Shown: piece by piece, positions 1 to 13,362 of the stretch
Layout of the letters: each line of letters opens with the position of its first letter
Position numbering within the stretch: position 1 is the first letter of the stretch
Assembly (NCBI RefSeq): GCF_910592395.1
Contig: NC_088310.1
Span: forward strand, 16,127,501 to 16,191,500
Origin: Lineus longissimus
Lineage: Eukaryota > Nemertea > Pilidiophora > Heteronemertea > Lineidae
DNA length: 64,000 bases
Direction of reading: 5' to 3'
Program-made: the position numbers and the translations under genes
The notes under the pieces: generated by a model
Databases searched by the model: none
Told to the model about the DNA's origin: nothing
The model's input: the letters and a program-made list of their open reading frames with translations, nothing else

Positions 1-2
1 TC

Positions 3-128
3 TACATTAATGTTACAAAAGTGACTGATTACCGGGTATATTATTCAGTTATGGCGTGTGATGGCCTGTCTTTGGAACCCATCAAGTACTGCTCTCCAAC
101 GGGGAATACCTTCTATTTTTGTATTAAA
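3..128 (+). CDS. Partial terminal exon of an unidentified gene
   Basis: The frame starting at base 3 is open to a TGA at 126-128 and reads as about 41 residues. It contains three cysteines in a plausible extracellular context (segments VYYSVMACDG and KYCSPTGN, ending FCIK). An AATAAA lies about 220 bases downstream, as expected for a last exon. The 5' part of the exon and the rest of the gene lie left of the window. I do not recognise the family. It could be a chance open frame, because no splice acceptor is visible. Confidence 0.4.
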
Positions 129-347
129 TGACTGACATTTCTATACATTGGAATAACATTTTCCTTTAAAAATACTGTGTACATGCATTTGATTAATTGC
201 TGATCTAAATGAAGAGAAACTTTCTTTGAAAACACCACAATGACAGCTACCCTGCATTTCCTTCTTGTTTTTAAAAGAAATGGAAAAAACTTTAAATTGT
301 CCACCTGTCTGGGTGAAAAATTCAAATTATCTTTTCTACTGTACCCT

Positions 348-353
348 AATAAA
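348..353 (+). promoter_or_regulatory. Poly(A) signal AATAAA
   Basis: A canonical AATAAA sits 220 bases after the stop codon of the partial terminal exon, in AT-rich sequence. It would end that transcript near base 370. Confidence 0.4.
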
Positions 354-3210
354 ACTTAAAATCAAAACAATAAGATCTGTAATAACTGAAAACCTTGTGT
401 TCTATTGTCAGATTGGTTGATAGTGAAAACAACAACGAATTTCACTTGATTTAACTTTGACTTAACTTATCGCGAATAGTAAGATTGAGGTGTACAAACT
501 TTACGGATAAAGAAAGTGAACCGGATGCGGGGTCTATGTTTAAGATACCAGAACCGTCGACAGTAGAGTTAAAAACGTTGTCGAATTCTGAGCCATATGC
601 GAGGGTTTTGTTAGGGAGTTTTGTTATTTTGACACTGACCCCTGATGCTGAGGGTTCATTATCAGTTCTAAAATGCTCCTTATCAGTGAAGGATGTTAAT
701 CATAATCATAACCCAAGAGGATCTTGGTTGCTGGACCTTGGTTGAGTTACCAAGACCCTCTGCACTCTCAACGAGGCTTATCGATTTTACCTTTGACATG
801 ATAATTTGGGATATACCAAGGTATTTTGGAATACTTTGATCAAAATCATGGATATTTTTATAAGAATGCGTTAAAAAAATCTGTATAAGTTTTACATCTC
901 AATCTGGCTGATTATTATGTTCTGTTTTCACTTGTGATACCAGCCGCGCCTTCAAGTGGGGTGTACAGTGCTTGCTCCTGCTTATGTTCTTCTCTTGTTC
1001 CAGTCGTCCAACAGCTGTCTTGTCTATCGTTAATCGGATTGTTGTTGTCGGACATGGTCATGGGTGGGAACATCTTCCATTGCTCATATCATATCTCTTC
1101 TTCAGGACTTGCCGCTTGGTAAGCTGAAGGTAGTCATCTCGCATTGCAGGTGCAGACAATGGAACCATTGAAAATCATTGCATGTCTATGCTGCAGTTTT
1201 AAGTCATTGCATTCACAATTAATCAAACTTAAACAAAGTGATAGTACTCTCAAAATTAGTCATGAATGGTACCTGGTAAATACTGGAATGTCCATTGATT
1301 TGACTGTTATGGTATTGTAGTCTAGAACGAACAAATGGAACTGAATAATGGCAATCTAAAATTTGAATGTAAAATTTATGTTGGTTTTTACCTGAGTATT
1401 AAGATTCTTATTTGAAATTTTCAAGTTGCTCTATGCCTGATCAGGCAAAACATTAATGTCCCAGAGGTGATTCACAGTTGACAGAAGAATTGAAGTTATA
1501 GTACCCTAATGTAAAGTTAACTGATGGCATCACCTGGGAAATCATACTTCCGAATTGGTGTATCGGGGAAGAGTAGGTTTTGATGATACAGTGTGTTTAA
1601 AAAACATATTTATTGGCTTAATTACCAAGTCCTATAAAAATCTTACCATTGTGAACTAGAAGCTTGAAACAGTATCTAAAATGGAGGTATGAAATAATGG
1701 TAGCAACCTTCAGCGATGCTACTGGATGGTTATTTCCTTCGGTGAATCAGAATAATGATGTACATAAGAAAAATTCCATTCTGTGTTATGTCTTTAAATG
1801 TGACTGTTAGCTGCAGTAATCTTAAGACTCCAGTGATTTTCAATGCTGTTCTTGAAACTGCAGGGCTGGTCACCATTTCAAACAGGGTCAAGGCTACATG
1901 AAGGATGTGCAACATTCTCATTCAGTATGCTTTTTTTTTCAAACACTTTGCATGCGTTCATTTTCCTGGTAAGAGTTCGCTGTCTGTCATATCTCACCTT
2001 GGCAGCGGACGCTTACATGTATCTTCTCATAGCTCACCCTTTCAGTTCAACTCTCAAGAACCGTGTACTTAGTATCTAGTATCAGTGTATCTTCAGACAT
2101 TTTTGATTTTTGATTTCAATCTTGGGTAACTTGACCCTGACCTTGAAATGGTGGCCTTGACCCTTGGTCTGTCATCAACTCCACGTCATTAGCCCGATGT
2201 GACTGGACACTATCCCTCATTCATGCCCTGATCGTGCGTGGGAGCACAACTCCATGTCACTTTGAAGAGACCAGGTAGGCTATCATTTCATCTTGTCATT
2301 TTCAGCATCATATACTCCGACCAACCCTCTGCATCCGGTGCTAACAACATGGAACATCTTGCCTTATTTCAGACCATGCATCATGTCTTGTAATTCACAA
2401 TTAAGCTTTTCACAATAGGTGGCGCCATACATTTTTTGCATTGTTGCAATTTTTTTTGCATTGACACTGCCCGTTGTATGAATAAGAATTTGCCTTTTAA
2501 TTCGGGCCACCCTGTATTGTTTTGTTCCTCCCCTCCATCATGCTGTGCCATAGCGCGAGAGCAATACAAAATTAAAATTTTGGTGGTGGGAGTTGCTTTA
2601 TATTGCTATAGTTTCCATACTTCTCCAATTAATTCAGCCACACTAGTCCTTTTGTAATACTCAAGTGTCTGACTCCATCATAAACACGATAATTCTCCTT
2701 TCTGCAAATTGTGCAGGAAAGTGGGCTCATGGTGATGGAAAGCTAAATGAACAAACCCAGGATCAAAACAGTTTTATTTAACAATGACCCCATTATCGTT
2801 TTTAGCATTACAATAGTCAACAACATCCAACCTTTTTCACTGCAGCTTAGTTATTTCCCTTTAAGACCATGTTCGTTAGTTCAAAAATTAACATTTTGTT
2901 CTTGAATTTTGAAAATACCTACTTAACACTAATTTCAGCTATGCTGCTGTGTAGACTGATATACAAGTGTTGCATGCATAATACATGCTCTATTGTCATG
3001 TCTAGTTCTATCTAATTACCTACAGGATTTCACTCGATCAATTTTAAAGTGATTGGTATGTTGATTTATTCCGGCAATGAATACACAGTGTACTAACGAG
3101 CATGCTATATATCCCGGAAGTAGAGTCCATTGATCACATTCTTTTGTTACGAAAGGGTATTTCAATACAAATCGGCTGTTTTTCAATGGGCTATACCCCG
3201 TCAGCATTAA
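354..3210. other. Gene-poor stretch, nothing recognised
   Basis: Only short open frames without splice context or family resemblance are seen here. The sequence is AT-rich and looks like intergenic or intronic DNA. Confidence 0.5.
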
Positions 3211-3212
3211 TA

Positions 3213-3593
3213 GGGCCGTTTAGACGACAGGAATAAAGCCATATGCGATACGATTGAATCCAACTGTGGTCTAAATTTTTCTCGTCTAAATGCAAAATGA
3301 TCCAGATCAATGTGGTCCCATCCCGATTTTTAAAAAAACATTAATCGAGGTAGTTTTAATCTAGATGCATCCGGATCAAAAGCGTCGTCTAAACCCAAAT
3401 GGATACCGAATCCGGATTCATTTTACCTGGGCGCATGCGCACTAACGTATTTTTTATACCTCCACAAGCAACAGGTATTGGAGAGCTCCAATATCTGCAG
3501 AAATGCGTCCAGATAAGACTGGATTGTGCTGATCGTCTAAATGCACGCAATTTTTGAGACCAGAATGTGGTTCGCCTGTCGTCTAAATGGCCC
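3213..3593. mobile_element. MITE with TA target duplication
   Basis: The 381-bp element starts GGGCCGTTTAGACGACAGG and ends with its imperfect inverted copy (about 18 of 20 matching). A TA dinucleotide flanks each end, the signature of Tc1/mariner-type insertion. The motif GTCTAAA recurs internally in both orientations. There is no coding capacity, so it is non-autonomous. Confidence 0.75.
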
Positions 3594-3599
3594 TAATAT

Positions 3600-4080
3600 G
3601 TGCACTGGTCAACCCTATACAACAAAGATTTGGGCCATTGGAATGTACTTCCTGTTAGTATAGCAGGCTCTGCTTATGACACGCTTGTACACAGCGGAAT
3701 AGCCCACCCTATAATATCAGGTGGAGTTCATGTCACATCCAGATGGTGGCTGTGTCGAGCTTTAAACAAGCCTATCCCAGCCGACCAATTCATCAGACAA
3801 CATGGCAACATCATTGCCAAGTCATAGTTTTCCTGGAACATCCGATAATAGGGGAGGAAATATCCATGATACAGGGTTAAACTACATGTAGCTAGGCCTA
3901 TTTCATTATTCACAAACATGACATTCACCTAACATCGTCAGTCATTCTTGGGTGATGCAAGTTCCATTTAACCTTTCACTGCAGATTTGGGAAGGCGGTT
4001 GTGACATCACAAATATCGTGTCCCCTGTTGGGTTGATCATAGGCACTACACTTTTGGCTAGACTGTGAAATCGTTAAGCA
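3600..4080. other. Unannotated stretch, nothing recognised
   Basis: A 75-codon open frame on the plus strand (3600-3827) has no recognisable domain or splice signals. I treat it as chance. Confidence 0.4.
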
Positions 4081-4084
4081 ATGA

Positions 4085-4205
4085 GGAACCGTTCTCTGGA
4101 AAACCAAGAACAGACTCCCACCCTTGAAATTGGCATTCATTATGATTTGAAGGAGTTCTGATAGCTTTAGGATCTCAACTGGTCAAAATGGTGGTGCCTC
4201 TGGTT
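4085..4205. mobile_element. Half copy of TTAA MITE family B
   Basis: This stretch matches the right half of the hairpin MITE at 45974-46193, sharing phrases such as AACAGACTCCCACCCTTG and GGTGCCTCTGGTTAACCC. The left arm is missing, so it is a truncated copy. Confidence 0.6.
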
Positions 4206-5148
4206 AACCCTTTAACTAGCCAGCGCCTGTTGATTATATGAACTGTTCTTTCCTTATGCAGTGATAGTGTTGGGCAATTCACATCAGAATCATGGACCAG
4301 GTTCAGAATGCTAGTCTCAGCATCAAGGGAGAGTGTTGTGTTTAAAGCATTCTCGTGGATTACAACTTCAAACTACTCGCTATTTCATGAGTGGTGGCCG
4401 TGGTGAATATGGCTGGTGTGTATTACATTATTTTTAACCGAATTGCACAAAACAAGTGTTGCGGTTGTATCTAATTGTTTTTGCAAACCAAAAAGTCTAC
4501 CTATATGGATTTGCGACAGCCTCGAAACATGACAGCCTCCAGGTGGTGATGATGACGCAATGCATTTTCAATCTATTAGGCTGTGGGCCTGATCCAAAAG
4601 CTGTCTTTTGTGACAACGTTTCAGGGGCAAAGTAAAAATGCTACAATGATGATGAACTCGATGACAAGATCACATAATGAAAAGTGGCTCTACGTTAACC
4701 AGATCTAAGCTTACTGACTTGAATCATGAGAATAACAAATGATAAGAGCAGTCAGTAAAATTAAGTTCGTCTGTTGACTCCTAGGTGGTCAAACCTTCTT
4801 CCTTCAGTCCTGCCACCTAGGAGGCAACTCGTAAGCTAATTCATCCATCAAGAGCATTTGAAATGATTTTCTACCTTCTAATGACAGGAGCAATAATTTT
4901 TGCGTGAACCTTTGTTTTGTCTAAAGTAATCTTAACTTATCACAGTAAGAGCATTTTTACTCTGCTTCCAAAATGTTATCATGATATCAAAAACTAAGCC
5001 TTTTTTGGATTTGGCCCAAGGCATATTTTGAGTGCAACACAACACACCAATGATGCTGTATTCCTTCCTTGGCTGCAGCTTATATTCTGTGCCCTCGATG
5101 TTTCAACATGAAAGTGCAATTTTAAGGCATTTGAACAATGTAATTTAA

Positions 5149-5397
5149 CCCTTAAGCACGCCAGCGTTTTGTTTGTTTTTCCATATGTTCTCCAAGAAAA
5201 ATTCCTAGAAATTTCTAAAAATGAGCAATTTCAACATGAAATTTGTTATTCGTCAGTAAACAGACTGACTGAGCAGAAGTTCAGCTCAAGTAGAATGATG
5301 TTTGATTCAGCACTTTTATGTCAGATGTCACATCGTAAATTTGGGCGTCCACAGGTGTTTGAAGGAAAAACCTACGGGCGTTTAGAGGACTAAAGGG
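5149..5397. mobile_element. Short TTAA-flanked MITE
   Basis: A 249-bp segment sits between two TTAA tetranucleotides and has short inverted ends (CCCTTAAGCACGCC and GGCGTTTAGAGGACTAAAGGG). TTAA duplication with CCC-type ends is typical of piggyBac-like elements. No transposase is present. The 74-codon frame inside is not recognised. Confidence 0.5.
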
Positions 5398-5401
5398 TTA
5401 A

Positions 5402-7215
5402 AGGCTACATAATTCTATTCATTTTGGGCCTGCAAAACAAGCCATCTATCACCTCAACACTTGTAGAATTTGGTACAAATAAGTGATACAGGCCTTTTTG
5501 CAGTTCTTTGTGAAAAAGGGAGTAGAAAACTGTATTGCGCTTCCTTCACTTTGAGATGAACAACAAATTATTCTCCTTCAGCAGAATAGATTGCGCCACT
5601 CTTGCGAAAATCAGCAGTTCTGGCCGGGCTGTGCAGAAATTGATTGATTGTGCAAGAGTATAAATAAATTGGGGACAGTGTCTAGGGTCAGGTGGCAGAT
5701 TTAGACATTTGGACCGTTAAAAAAAAGATAACCACAAAACCTGTTTGACCCCAAGACTTGAAATATTGCTTGAAGGTCATACATCAACATGACCCTCAAA
5801 ATAAATTTGTATCTATCAAAATTTTAATGGTTTGCATTCTTTTTGGCTCACCTTGTATTAATGTTTGGAATGTCAAAATGCTTTGCTCCAAACTGCGTCT
5901 TTGCCTCAGTTGGAAACCATACATGTAGCACCTGAGACAAGAGCTAACCTTTTTTGCCATTCTATGGTAAATAATCATTGCTCTTCAACCTTTCTGGCTG
6001 GTACCTGTGTCTGGCACAGCATGTCTTACGTAGAAAGTGTAAGTCTGCTCATTATTGCAAAAATAAGTCAAGTTGGTTAACCTTGTCTAACCTTCCCGAA
6101 CATGCAACTTTCTTTATTTTCTCTGGAACTATCACCTCATCTCATTTTCTGATGTTGAACGATGCTGGAGGTATGTCGTCATGACCAGCAAAATATGACA
6201 TATACTCGTTATGCTGTCTGATAAAGGGTGGAGGTCCGTTAACAGACACTGCCATTTAATAAAGGTGCAACTTTGACTTAGCTTACAGCCACGTAACGGT
6301 GTAGCAATGTTTCGGTTCACAGATTTTGTTGATCACGAAAAACAGGAAATGTGAAGGCTTGACCAGATGGATAATGTAAAAACGCTCTCCCTTGATGTTG
6401 AGACTGGTAGCATGAGAAATCTTATGATTCCTAAAATGGTTTTCAGAATGTGTAATGTTCCCTTATTAGAGGGTAAATAAATTTCATGAGGTTTCCAAGG
6501 GCCCACAGGATAATACTACGTATATTAGCTGTTTCTTACCATCTGTCTCTTGAGTTTCCTACTTGACAACTGTAATAGTAATTTCGCGATATTTGCTGAA
6601 GAAGTCTATACAGCTTGAATCATCAAAAATTTTGTAAATCTAGTCAAGCATATTCACTGATCCATTGTGTGTATATGCCATAATATCCCTTCTTGTCATA
6701 GCATCTATCATTATCTTACAACTCGAGTCATGATTGGAAAGCCTCCTTGTCCCTGTGATGGTCTTGATCAAACCAGGGGCCAAGCTTTTGTCATTCACAT
6801 ACACATTTACATTGATAGACAACTGACACTCCTCTTTTGTTTTTCAATATTTTCTGTCCATGTTTTTTCCCCCGACTCTTCAAATCTGTAGTAATTCAAA
6901 ACTTGTCTCTGCCATTACTTCTGTTTCAAATATGCATTGTTTCTCTTTCAGCCATGTTAGAAAATCCAGGATGACATAGTTGGGAGTTGCCAGTTCAAGG
7001 TAAAAATGTTTGAAATTGATTGAAACTCATTGGTCCTGATAACTGAACTTAAGATGATGAGGAGTATAGGAGATTAGGGTAATGGGGGTTCCATTAAAGA
7101 TCCAATGACTGTGGGTCCCATATAAATGCACACAAGCTGCAAAGTACAAACCCATTTAAGGAACAGTCTTCAAATTTTTAGAAAGTAAGAATATTTCACC
7201 GATTCTGATAGATTG
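5402..7215. other. Unannotated stretch, nothing recognised
   Basis: AT-rich sequence with only short overlapping open frames on both strands. No splice-flanked coding block or repeat end was identified. Confidence 0.4.
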
Positions 7216-7239
7216 TTTGATGACTCGTCAAAAATTCTA

Positions 7240-7415
7240 TGACAAATTACATCATAGATCCATCCTTGGGCCTGTGGTAGAAACGGCCATGTGTTTCATC
7301 CATGGATCTATGATGGACATTCTTCATGGATCTGTGATCGACATTCTCCATCATAGATCCGTGAATGGGCCAATGGTAGAATCATTGATGATTCATCCTT
7401 TTCATAGATCCATAA
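7240..7415. repeat. Multi-palindromic repeat, copy 1
   Basis: The core CATAGATCC and its complement GGATCTATG occur about five times in alternating orientation within 170 bases, giving several overlapping potential hairpins. A second locus with the same core and the phrase CATCCATGGA lies at 16298-16415. Confidence 0.6.
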
Positions 7416-7439
7416 ACGGAGACTTTTGCCAGTGAATTT

Positions 7440-8725
7440 TAAAATGGACTTGGGGCTAGCTTTATTGCAGAGAGAAAATTATCACATTTTTCTCTGTAGA
7501 AGATGTGACTGCACTAATTTATTGAAACAAGTGGTACTTATGTCAGCAAACAAAATTGAAATTCTGCATTGGGCCAATAGAAATGATCTGTGAATGCAAC
7601 TTGGTAATTAAGTGATGATATTCCAATCGTAGACTCTTCTCTGCTTTCTGCCTTCATTTCCTAATTGCGTCAGGGAAATCAACACTTCGATTTCGAATAA
7701 GGAATGGGTGTTGGTTTGTCAACTTCTCATCATCATTATCAATCTCACTCCATCATCAATTCATTCTAGATTACATATTTAATCTCCATAGTAATATGCC
7801 CCACCCAGCTCATCTGCGTTTAAAGGATCAATAGAGTAATTAGGGGTATTATTACCAAACTGTCCGCTGCCCAGTAACCTTTTACACTACAGTACTACTA
7901 TCCGTTATCAATAAGCACAGGATTCTTTTTCAATTTTGAAAACTTTAAAAAATTTGACGCTTTTCCCAAGTGAGAGACAAGCAAAGACTTATAACAAGAA
8001 TTGCATGGAATGTATATCCAATTTGGAATTTCCTCATTGTGATGATGCGATGTCCCTACCAAAGTGGCTATTTTTTGGTTCACATCTCTCTGTCTTCAGT
8101 GTTTGAACAAAAAAAGTTGTGCATACGAGAGAAATCAAAGCAGACATGTACATCCCAACTATTTTAATTCAAAACCGAAGACAGAAATTCGGCATCAGTT
8201 TGAAAATATAATCATAGCTCCTTCGGTGACCTAGCATATGCTCATCACAATGAGAAAACTCTTAAGTTGGGATGCAATCATTATAAGGGCGGAGTTTAAA
8301 GGAGGCCTTTTGATTCAAGGCTAGATTCACTCGAAGAGCTGGTTAGCATGACCCTGAAGGTGGGCAACCCGAGAGTGTTGTTGATTCCCTGGGTGAGCTA
8401 TAGTCCAATACGTGTATGTAGTCGAGGTGAATAATGTACACTATAAGTCATTCAAGAAGATTTGTAAGTAAGTTACTCTTCCGTTTTAGTGCTCTGCCTA
8501 TGGTTGCCATGGTAACAAAGGATGATCAGCTTGACATGGAGAAGCCAGTTGAGGGAATGGAGAGCTTTCCAACCTGTTGCTACGGATCACCTTCTGCCTG
8601 TTCGACGTTGTGCAACAAAGGATGAAACCGACTGAAACCTGCTATATTTCCTTGTATATGTAAGTGAGCTTCAGACCAAGTACTGAAAACCCGGATATGT
8701 TCGCTTGCTTTTTATTGTCACTTTT
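7440..8725. other. Unannotated stretch, nothing recognised
   Basis: Low-complexity AT-rich sequence. No gene or repeat boundary could be supported. Confidence 0.4.
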
Positions 8726-8727
8726 TT

Positions 8728-9437
8728 TGGCTCACCGTAGGGGAGTCTATACAATACCGCTGTGTCCGTCATCTTAACCTGTTTCAAAAACAGTGGCTCG
8801 TTTCTTAGCCGCTAGAGCTATGAACTTGAAACTTCGTACATAGGATCCCCCAGGTCAAGTGACCTCTGACAAAGAATTTCTGTTCGATCTGATTCTTGGC
8901 TTTGCCACCAGAGGTGGCCAGAAATGGAAACCTAAAAAGTGTGATATCTCTCTTTGCTCTTATGAGTAACTCGTTTTTGAAAACATTTTTATGGTAAGTT
9001 CTCCTAGCAAGGGTACATCACATATCATACAGGTTTTTGATTTGACCTAATTTTCAAGGTCACAGAGGTCAAGTGGCCTAAATTTGAGTGTAACTATGGC
9101 ACGTTTCTTAACCACTATAAATGCTATGTACTTGAAATTCGGTAAACACGACTCCCTATGTCATATAACCTCCAACACCCAATTTTGGTTCAATTTGATT
9201 CCCGAATTGGCCACCAGGAGGCCAAAAACAAAAAAGCACTATCTCGCTTATTAGTGACTTGTTTTCGATTATATTTTTGTGGTAGTAACTCCAAGCAAGG
9301 ATACATCACATGTCATACCTACTTTGATTTGACTAATGTACTACAACATGTAGAATGTTTCTTAACCAGGATGAATTCCTAACCACCAAATATCTGTACG
9401 GTGAGTACAATAGCCCCTGGCCTTTTCATTTCATCTT
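8728..9437 (-). repeat. Dispersed repeat family A, full unit
   Basis: Read on the minus strand, the unit begins ATGAAAAGGCCAGGGGC at 9437 and ends GGTGAGCCAAAAAA at 8728. This is the same pair of ends seen in the other copies. Between them lie roughly 300-bp monomers with the phrases GTTAAGAAACGTGCCA and TGACCTCTGTGACCTTGA. Confidence 0.75.
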
Positions 9438-9959
9438 GAACCAAACAGTAGATTCACCCTTTCTCTACCACAGGCTTTTGGCAGTGTACCATACCCTGGT
9501 CTACACCCACTCTGATCCCAACTGAGCTTTGGAAAGTTCAAATGCTACTGAAAATGCATGTTCCTTTGGTGAAAGACTCATCATTTTGAACACTTTTATT
9601 TCAGTTGTGGCAGGATTGGAACAACAAGGTTCAACAGGAAAATGTGGAGGATTGGAAGCCGGAACTAACAGAATGGCAAAACAGCAAATGCTGTGATGAG
9701 AGGAAAAAATATGAGTAGATGTAGTGTGAATGAATGATGGCACTAGTTGTAGAGTTCCTGTGTCCACGGTGCTGCATGGATATCTTAAGTAACTTTCCCT
9801 CCTGTATAGAGTGAGCTACTTCTTGCCAACACTTAAATCCTCTATCTGTTCTTGAGTGCATCAGAATTTGTACACAAAGCCTCTACCAACTGTTTATACA
9901 CTTTTGGATTTAAATCTGTGGCTTTTTCAATTACTGGAGTAAGTCACTCCATAGAAACT

Positions 9960-10100
9960 TGGACAGGTTTTGGAGATCGTGCTATCATCCTGTGCTCCAG
10001 TGCTGTTAAACGGTCTCCCCAGCATTTGAAACTCTCTAAATGTTGACACTTTTAAGGGTCGGCTTAAGACTTGGTTGTTTCAGGATCACTTTGGTGTGGA
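9960..10100 (+). pseudogene. LINE (L2/CR1-like) C-terminal fragment
   Basis: Read across small frameshifts, the plus strand spells the typical end of an L2/CR1-type ORF2: GDRA, then SPQHLKLS, then DTFKGRLKTWLF. This matches the NSLP...S...FK..LK..LF signature of such elements. Only the last ~45 codons remain, and an in-frame TGA and shifts show it is dead. Confidence 0.6.
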
Positions 10101-10139
10101 AGCACCTTGATCAGCCTCTGGAAGGGCACTTTAACATGG

Positions 10140-11836
10140 GAACTCTACAACTATACTTCTATTCCTTAATAAAGATGGACTGTTCAAGAAAGATATTGAC
10201 TCTGTGAAGTCGATTTACCCGAGGGGGCATCCATTAGTATGTAAGCACAATTTAGCAGACCCCCATACTGTAAAAACACAAAGGAAACAAATTGTGCAAA
10301 TGTAAGGTATTTTTACAGTTGATTACAAAAATATTTGATTCTTACCCTTCACCCTTGTCCATACGCAAAGTGGACCACAAACTTACCCCTCCCTCAATTG
10401 CATACAAACGAAATGGATGTTCCCTTACCAAAAACAGACTTATTATGATTTTTTGGAAAGGAAGGTCCTACACATTGGCAAGGACGGGAAGTTGTTGACA
10501 TCATCTGTGAGGCTTATCAACTGATGTCAAAAAGGACATATGATACCAGGCACCAGTCTCCTAGTCGCCCCTCTTTCAAGAGAGAATCTACTGAAAACCT
10601 AGAAGTATTTGCGGTTTCGTGCTTCTGAAATTTAGCACCTTGACAACCCAATTTCAATCAGATTTTCTTTTTCGCTGCCTTATATTTTTGCGATTATCTG
10701 TAAGCGTAAAACTAAAGTGCACGCAAATTTATCCAGGTTAACAGTAGATTCCAGATCATGTTTCAAGGATACTTTTTATATCGAATAGGCCCAAATGGTA
10801 TCTTTTAGCTTATGCTATTGTACTATTGTACTACTATTCCTCGTGTCAAACCACTTCACTCTGATTAACTGGTATTTCAGTCTGGTGCTAGGATAGCTTG
10901 AAATACCGGTCTCACAACACAGTAGAGGTAAATGCATGTTGCAATACATTGCCGTTAATGACGCCATAGAAAGTAATATCAAATGCGGTCGCTCAGTGGA
11001 ATGTCCTGTACGGAAGTCGTTAATAATAAATAAATAAATTCTACTGTCAAAAGTATAGCTCCCAAAGCCAGATCGGTCGCAAACATGTGTCATCCCGACA
11101 CCTGAGTGAAAATAAGCATGTTAGAATATGATATGGAAATGAGATAGTGGTGTATCCAAGGCAGGGCCCCCTCCTGGTAGAAAATGTTTATACCGGTAGT
11201 TGACCAGTTGACTTTGACAAATTGAAGTTGACCAGTTTTTTAGAAATTCACCATAATAACACCGGGGCTGACTTTCTCAGACTCCTTGATCTTGGTGTGG
11301 TTCTCTGGCTCCCAAAATAGGTGTCACTATTCTAACAAGTGATAGTTACCCATCACCATATACCTATCTAAGGTTTAAATTATATGTTTTTTTAGCCATT
11401 AGAACTTCAAGAAGACCAAAATATTTGGTTGTCAATTGGTAATAGACATGCTTCATGAAAGAACATGGGATAGCTTTGAACCTCCTTCAGCAATCTTGAC
11501 AACCATAAATGTGTTATTGCCTCTAAATATATACGTTTTGAAACATGGAACTGTATTAAGAGGCATAATTACCCTAAATGTAGTTCAATGAGCCAACTGA
11601 TTCTGTGAATATTTCCGTCGAGCCAATACGGATGATAAATGATGTGGCCTCATTTCAGTAATGCTGGTAGACAACAGCTGGAAGTTTAGGCCGAGATAAT
11701 CTATTGTAATCATACCGATTATTGAATAATAAAATTATTTTTTGTACATGATAAATTATAGTGTCTCTCCCCTCTGTTCATTTTCAATATTGTGTATGTT
11801 CTCGACACAGAATTATAGAGTTCTTCTCCAAATGGA
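10140..11836. other. Unannotated stretch, nothing recognised
   Basis: Mixed AT-rich sequence without a recognised repeat end or splice-flanked coding block. Confidence 0.4.
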
Positions 11837-12160
11837 TCAAGAGACATAATCTTCTTTTGTCAGAGCCCAGAAGGGCTTCTCCTCAACAGCTGGTGGAAAG
11901 TGCTCGACTTTGAATGCTTTACAGTTTGACCAGATAAAGGGACTTAACAAGATACGGTTCAATAATATGCTTCGGGGCTGGCCTCCTTTGACCTGCTGAT
12001 ACACCTGCAAGCACAGTAGAACCTCTGTTAAAGCAGATAGGTCAAATATACCCTTCTGAGTAGGGCTAAGGTCCAAGCCGAGCACTTGGGAATGTTCGTA
12101 ATGAACATTTGGATTTTCTCCTGAATATACCCAGTACCCAAAGCCACTCTCTGCAGGCAC
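11837..12160 (-). CDS. Hypothetical 107-codon open frame
   Basis: This is a fairly long minus-strand open frame with mixed composition (segments LSALTEVLLCLQVYQQ and EEKPFWALTKEDY). I do not recognise the family. It abuts an inverted-repeat element at 12150-13170, so it may be transposon-derived. No splice context was found. A chance frame is quite possible. Confidence 0.2.
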   Translation of the reverse strand: MPAESGFGYWVYSGENPNVHYEHSQVLGLDLSPTQKGIFDLSALTEVLLCLQVYQQVKGGQPRSILLNRILLSPFIWSNCKAFKVEHFPPAVEEKPFWALTKEDYVS

Positions 12161-13110
12161 TTTGGGTACACCTCTAGTGCTTACTGGACTTGGCGCAAAG
12201 AAAGCAACGAGCGCAATGAGGGAACGACCATTATTTTTGACCCCGCCATTTTGTCATCCTAAAATAAACTTGGGGCTAACACGGCCACGGAATAGCCGTC
12301 CCTCTATATTGTGGATGGTGTAATGCTTGGTCATGGGTTCGTTTCTGGGGATTAACTCCACAAGTATGTAAGCCATGGGTTTGAATGTGGATATTTCTCC
12401 TCAATGTGATGGTGTAGTGCGTCCGTTATAGGTACAATTCCTCATAGTTACTCCTCAATGGGGTGGTGTCGTGCTTCGATCATGGGTTCGATTTTAGATT
12501 TACTCTGGTGTGATGCAGGTCTCCGCCCCCTGTAAACCTCAATATAAAACACACCTTCCATTCGTCGTGCTGGCCCCACCTATCCATCCCCATGTCAGAA
12601 GATAATAGTCCCAGTGATTTGCACTTGTAGCCCCTATATTTATGACCATAGCAGCAAATATATGCACAGTTAGCTAGCTGCTGGCGCCACCTATCCATCA
12701 CCATGAACTTAGCCAAACTCATATTCCAAACTGACCTAATTTGACAAGATAATTGTCCCTTTAACTGCCAATGAATCACCTGTAACTGAAAAAATAGTAT
12801 TCCATCGCTGCAGCTGCCAGTCCATATTATAAAACTTTATGTGTAACCTATGTGTGCTGGAGTTTTATGTCATGGCTTGTGTGCTGGAGTTATGTGTCCT
12901 AGCTTGATCGACTCTAGCTTGCGTTTGACCTAGTTTTGCAATGATAACTCCCCATTTAACCAGGATCCTAGGATGAGCAGGCTGTGTATTGTATATAAGA
13001 AATTACACCTGGGGACCGTTGCGCTCGTTGCATTGCGTTGCTTTCTTTGCGCAAAGTCCAGTAAGCCAACATCGAGTGAAAGACATTCTCTGCAGACACT
13101 GAAGGTACAA
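12150..13110. mobile_element. Inverted-repeat element
   Basis: The left arm at about 12150-12220 (CTTACTGGACTTGGCGCAAA, GAAAGCAACGAGCGCAA) recurs inverted at about 13018-13105 (TTTGCGCAAAGTCCAGTAAG, CTCTGCAGACACT). The arms differ by small indels. The interior has no recognised gene but repeats a phrase like GGTGTAGTGC...GGTTCGATT, which faintly recalls a Pol III B box. Confidence 0.5.
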
Positions 13111-13362
13111 TTTGAGTGAAAGCCTCCACAGATGTAGCCCACTATAAAGCGTCGACCCACTACGCGCACATCGAGCCAATGTCTCTCTCCATGGCGTGTC
13201 GCTACTGTGACTATTCTACGCCAGGTGACTCTATCATGTGCCAGTGCAAGAATTATTCTAATTGTCTCCTTTGGGCTTTTTAACTCGATTCTGATGTCTG
13301 TTTTGAATGAGGTCTCGTTTTATCTGTTCGATCCATGTGAGCTGGAGTCTGCCTCTGTTCCT

